This document shows, piece after piece, positions 39,218 through 41,045 of a DNA stretch of 41,045 nucleotides (its first letter is position 1; each line of letters begins with the position of its first letter). Where the stretch lies: the NCBI GenBank assembly GCA_016928355.1, contig JAFGKW010000004.1, forward strand, positions 1-41,045, read 5' to 3'. Source of the DNA: Methanomicrobiaceae archaeon. Lineage in GTDB: Archaea > Halobacteriota > Methanomicrobia > Methanomicrobiales > Methanomicrobiaceae. The notes below the pieces were generated by a model. That model did not search any database and was not told the DNA's origin. It worked only from the letters and a program-made list of their open reading frames with translations. A program made the translations under genes and the position numbers.

Positions 39218-39465
39218 TATTCTCCTCCCCGCATGAAGGCGAGATGCAGCATCTCAACAAGCGCCTTTTCGAAACCGGTTGCGGTGGCCCCGGCATCTGA
39301 TTCACTCCATAAGGATCCTGTTTCAAACGAATCCTCTTTTCCAGCCATAATCTCGCTGAGAGATATGCCGCAATAATGGCTGATTATCGCATCGATCTCC
39401 GGATTTATGGATTCCGGAAGATTATTCCCTTTACGCTTTCTTGTATAGTATGACACTTGCGTCAT
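39214..39465 (-). CDS. Small unknown protein co-encoded with the RND exporter
   Basis: This 83-residue ORF (MTQVSYYTRKRKGNNLPESI at its start, EKALVEMLHLAFMRGGEY at its end) has a basic N-terminus, an acidic central part and one possible amphipathic C-terminal helix. It has no transmembrane segment and no recognised domain. Its stop overlaps the RND start by 4 bases, the usual sign of translational coupling. The ATG at 39465 lies inside the first TGAC-N6-GTCA site, so the true start could be further downstream. It might be an accessory or regulatory peptide for the exporter. Confidence 0.6.
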   Translation of the reverse strand: MTQVSYYTRKRKGNNLPESINPEIDAIISHYCGISLSEIMAGKEDSFETGSLWSESDAGATATGFEKALVEMLHLAFMRGGEY

Positions 39466-39518
39466 TATTATGACAGGTGAGTCATTATGCCAGATAAATT
39501 ATACTGACACGAGTGTCG
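39451..39518. promoter_or_regulatory. Three TGAC-N6-GTCA operator-like palindromes in the TetR/RND divergent promoter
   Basis: Three 14-base palindromes lie between the divergent genes: TGACACTTGCGTCA (39451-39464), TGACAGGTGAGTCA (39471-39484, exactly 20 bases from the first, two helical turns) and TGACACGAGTGTCG (39505-39518, last base changed). A minus-strand TATA (39493-39504) and a plus-strand TATA (TTTTTATATT, 39521-39530) fit the spaces between and beside the sites. The neighbouring TetR protein is the natural candidate to bind them and repress both genes. Confidence 0.65.
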
Positions 39519-39558
39519 GATTTTTATATTCTCCGAACAAAGTTAGAATCGGGAGATA

Positions 39559-40143
39559 ATGCCTAAAGTGATGCCCGAATACAAGGAAGAGGTCCGGAAG
39601 AAGATCGTCCATGCTGCAATTGAGCTTAGTGATGAGGAAGGTCTTGCAAATGTACGGATGGAGGATGTCGCGAAAAAACTCGGAATCTCAAGGACGACAC
39701 TTTACCTGTATTTCAAAAGCCGTGAAGATCTTATAACACAGGCCCATAAGACATTCCGCCAGGGCATTGCAGAAGTATTGAGCAGTGCCTTTGAAAAGGA
39801 GAGCTACGAGGAGACTTTTTCAGCAATTTTCAATGATTTTATTTATCCTGTGAATGGATTCGGGACGAGAAGCGTCATAGAGATGTTTGCCGAAGCAATC
39901 AGGAATGATAAGATAAATGCAGCCATGGAGGATAATTACCTCGCTATGCGGGAGATGATTGCAGGAATAATTGAAGAGCAGAAGGGAAAGGGCCTGATAT
40001 CCGAAGAAGTGGATCCAATCCGTGTTTCAGAGATCATACAGTCGATAACTCTGGGGATCAAGATGGGTTCTGTTGTCGGACTTGGTAGGGATGAAGCAGA
40101 GAAGATTTGGAAATCTGCAATAAAAAAGCTGATCTTTAAATGA
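39559..40143 (+). CDS. TetR/AcrR family transcriptional regulator
   Basis: This 194-residue repressor has an N-terminal TetR helix-turn-helix: AAIELSDEEGLANVRMEDVA (about 17-36) followed by the recognition helix in LGISRTTLYLYFKSRE (about 39-54). The helical ligand domain (residues 65-194) contains FAEAIRNDKINAAMEDNYL and ESIT-like turns before the C-terminal dimer helices (VGLGRDEAEKIWKSAIKKL). It starts at ATG 39559 with GGGAG at 39551-39555. It is divergent from the RND exporter operon and close to the three palindromic sites, so it probably represses the pump until an inducer binds. The inducer is unknown. Confidence 0.92.
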   Translation: MPKVMPEYKEEVRKKIVHAAIELSDEEGLANVRMEDVAKKLGISRTTLYLYFKSREDLITQAHKTFRQGIAEVLSSAFEKESYEETFSAIFNDFIYPVNGFGTRSVIEMFAEAIRNDKINAAMEDNYLAMREMIAGIIEEQKGKGLISEEVDPIRVSEIIQSITLGIKMGSVVGLGRDEAEKIWKSAIKKLIFK

Positions 40144-40158
40144 AGATCGTTCTCTTGT

Positions 40159-40635
40159 TTAGGCGGTATACTTCATCAGAGCCCAGAGAACAATCAGCAC
40201 AACCGGCATGAAAAGGTCGAATGCAACAACGGTGCCGGTATTGTATTCTGAAATATTTTCACTATTTTTCTGTTCGTAAATGTGGCCAATCCCCGCTCCA
40301 ATTAAAAAGACGGAAGACATGATTATTACTGCGAGCCAGTAATTATCCCTGAAGAAGAAGCATAGAACTCCTGCAATACCTATTCCAAGGTTTGAGAACG
40401 CGATCTCACGCTGGAATGGACTTCCCGTCGGCCAGCCGATCTTCTCCGCCACTTCATCTGCCCTGAAAAAATGGCCGAAAAATGCAATAATACCGGTTAA
40501 TCCTGTACTGATTACAAGGAGCCATAGAAGGAATGTGTAAATTGCAATATGAAGAGTAACAGCTGCACCTGTCAGGTTAATCAAAGCTGCAATTATACTG
40601 AAGATAAATGTCCCGGACCAGATACTGATCTTCAT
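40159..40635 (-). CDS. Small integral membrane protein of unknown function
   Basis: This 158-residue protein has four or five hydrophobic helices: IWSGTFIFSIIAALINLTGA, IYTFLLWLLVISTGLTGIIAFFG, GIGIAGVLCFFF, LAVIIMSSVFLIGAGIGHIY and VVAFDLFMPVVLIVLWALM. The loop ADEVAEKIGWPTGSPFQREIAFSN between the second and third helices is polar and looks like the most conserved part. I think it belongs to the DUF6790 kind of membrane protein, but this is uncertain. It is convergent with the TetR gene, 15 bases away, and divergent from the secreted protein at the window end. Confidence 0.75.
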   Translation of the reverse strand: MKISIWSGTFIFSIIAALINLTGAAVTLHIAIYTFLLWLLVISTGLTGIIAFFGHFFRADEVAEKIGWPTGSPFQREIAFSNLGIGIAGVLCFFFRDNYWLAVIIMSSVFLIGAGIGHIYEQKNSENISEYNTGTVVAFDLFMPVVLIVLWALMKYTA

Positions 40636-40720
40636 GGATTTCTTTTAGTCGTTAACTTCTTTTATGTCTTTCTTCAGCCAGCCATCATTTTTACAGGGCC
40701 ATTTTTTAATATAGTTATTG

Positions 40721-40780
40721 TAGTTAAGGGATGTTAACTAATAGTAAGTTATATAAAACTTAATGTAAAATATATTTTAC
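40721..40780 (+). promoter_or_regulatory. Promoter flanked by two palindromes
   Basis: A TATA box TTATATAAAA (40749-40758) is flanked by TAGTTAA (40721-40727) pairing with TTAACTA (40734-40740) around GGGATG upstream, and by the perfect 16-base palindrome GTAAAATATATTTTAC (40765-40780) downstream. They bracket the site where the pre-initiation complex forms, so either could be an operator. Downstream, GCAACC/GGTTGC (40793-40798, 40801-40806) may form a small leader hairpin. Confidence 0.5.
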
Positions 40781-40832
40781 AAGGTGTGGCAGGCAACCCT
40801 GGTTGCATCCCACCTGAAGTACAGGAGTGAGT

Positions 40833-41045
40833 ATGATAAAAATCAGAAATATAATCGGAATCGCATCTGTGCTCTGCGTACTTGCAGTACTTGCAATGCC
40901 TGCAAGTGCCCTGCCGCAGAATGCAGGATCTGAAGAGATAGTCAAGGGGATATCGGGCCATCTTGACATGCTTGAATCCCTGGGCTACGATGTCACAGAG
41001 ATGAAAACCGCTATTGAGAGCGGCGACATGGAAACCTTCCGTACA
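40833..41045 (+). CDS. Secreted protein of unknown function (partial, cut by window end)
   Basis: The first 71 codons of a reading frame continue past the window. ATG at 40833 is preceded by a good ribosome site (AGGAGTGA, 40823-40830). The N-terminus IRNIIGIASVLCVLAVLAMP followed by ASA is a signal peptide, with cleavage likely after ASA near residue 28. The mature start (LPQNAGSEEIVKGISGHLDM) is acidic and helical, with GYDVTEMKTAIESGDMETF at the edge. This resembles small methanogen surface proteins with short helical repeats, but no family is assigned. Confidence 0.7.
   Translation, partial: MIKIRNIIGIASVLCVLAVLAMPASALPQNAGSEEIVKGISGHLDMLESLGYDVTEMKTAIESGDMETFRT

Overview
The window is a stretch of archaeal chromosome, most likely from a methanogen of the order Methanomicrobiales (Methanoplanus/Methanolacinia-like). 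This assignment is an inference from gene content and order. The tRNA-Pro/rpoK/rpsB/MEMO/mevalonate kinase series, TBP, TFS, Hef, archaeal isoprenoid-lipid genes, archaeosortase A and a gyrBA pair together fit a euryarchaeon of class Methanomicrobia. No methanogenesis gene lies in the window, so the order-level call rests on similarity I recognise by eye.

Layout. Positions 2-8576 hold a dense same-strand series: tRNA-Pro(CGG), rpoK (too short for routine ORF lists), rpsB, a MEMO-family gene, then the lower mevalonate/isoprenoid block (mevalonate kinase, isopentenyl phosphate kinase, type 2 IPP isomerase, archaeal RNase J, GGPP/FPP synthase) and gltX. Positions 8759-11458 carry a 7TM-PAS-PAS sensor that lacks an ATPase domain and a SelB/EF-Tu-like protein without a usable GTPase site. 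A structured repeat fills the next gap. Positions 11792-16971 hold a secreted SIMPL protein, rpiA, a small HTH regulator, tbp, a beta-alpha ordered ADP-forming acyl-CoA synthetase and tfs. Positions 17087-23517 carry archaeosortase A, archaetidylinositol phosphate synthase, the archaeal riboflavin/deazaflavin reductase, SppA, truD-pth2, a geranylgeranyl reductase and a small unknown. Positions 23733-28110 are gyrB-gyrA. From 28173 to 36947 come small conserved proteins (YjbQ, UPF0147, a p27-type zinc ribbon), a second copy of the structured repeat, the hef-glyS pair, an HTH protein, a membrane-anchored phosphoesterase and a UPF0173 hydrolase. The right end holds an HAE3-type RND exporter with a small partner ORF, divergent from a TetR regulator, then a membrane protein and the start of a secreted protein cut by the window edge.

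How it works together. Mevalonate kinase, IPK, IDI-2 and IdsA supply C20 prenyl chains. The geranylgeranyl reductase and archaetidylinositol phosphate synthase act later in ether-lipid synthesis. TetR and the RND pump share a promoter region with three TGAC-N6-GTCA palindromes, a typical self-regulated efflux module.

The most novel signal is non-coding. Two gene-free gaps (about 11490-11710 and 30035-30275) carry related, roughly 220-240-base elements. Their primary sequence has diverged, but the order and geometry of the hairpins is kept, including a 12-bp stem with one A-C mismatch and a 6-base loop. A third, reduced copy of only the last hairpin begins inside the stop codon of the geranylgeranyl reductase gene (23110-23150).
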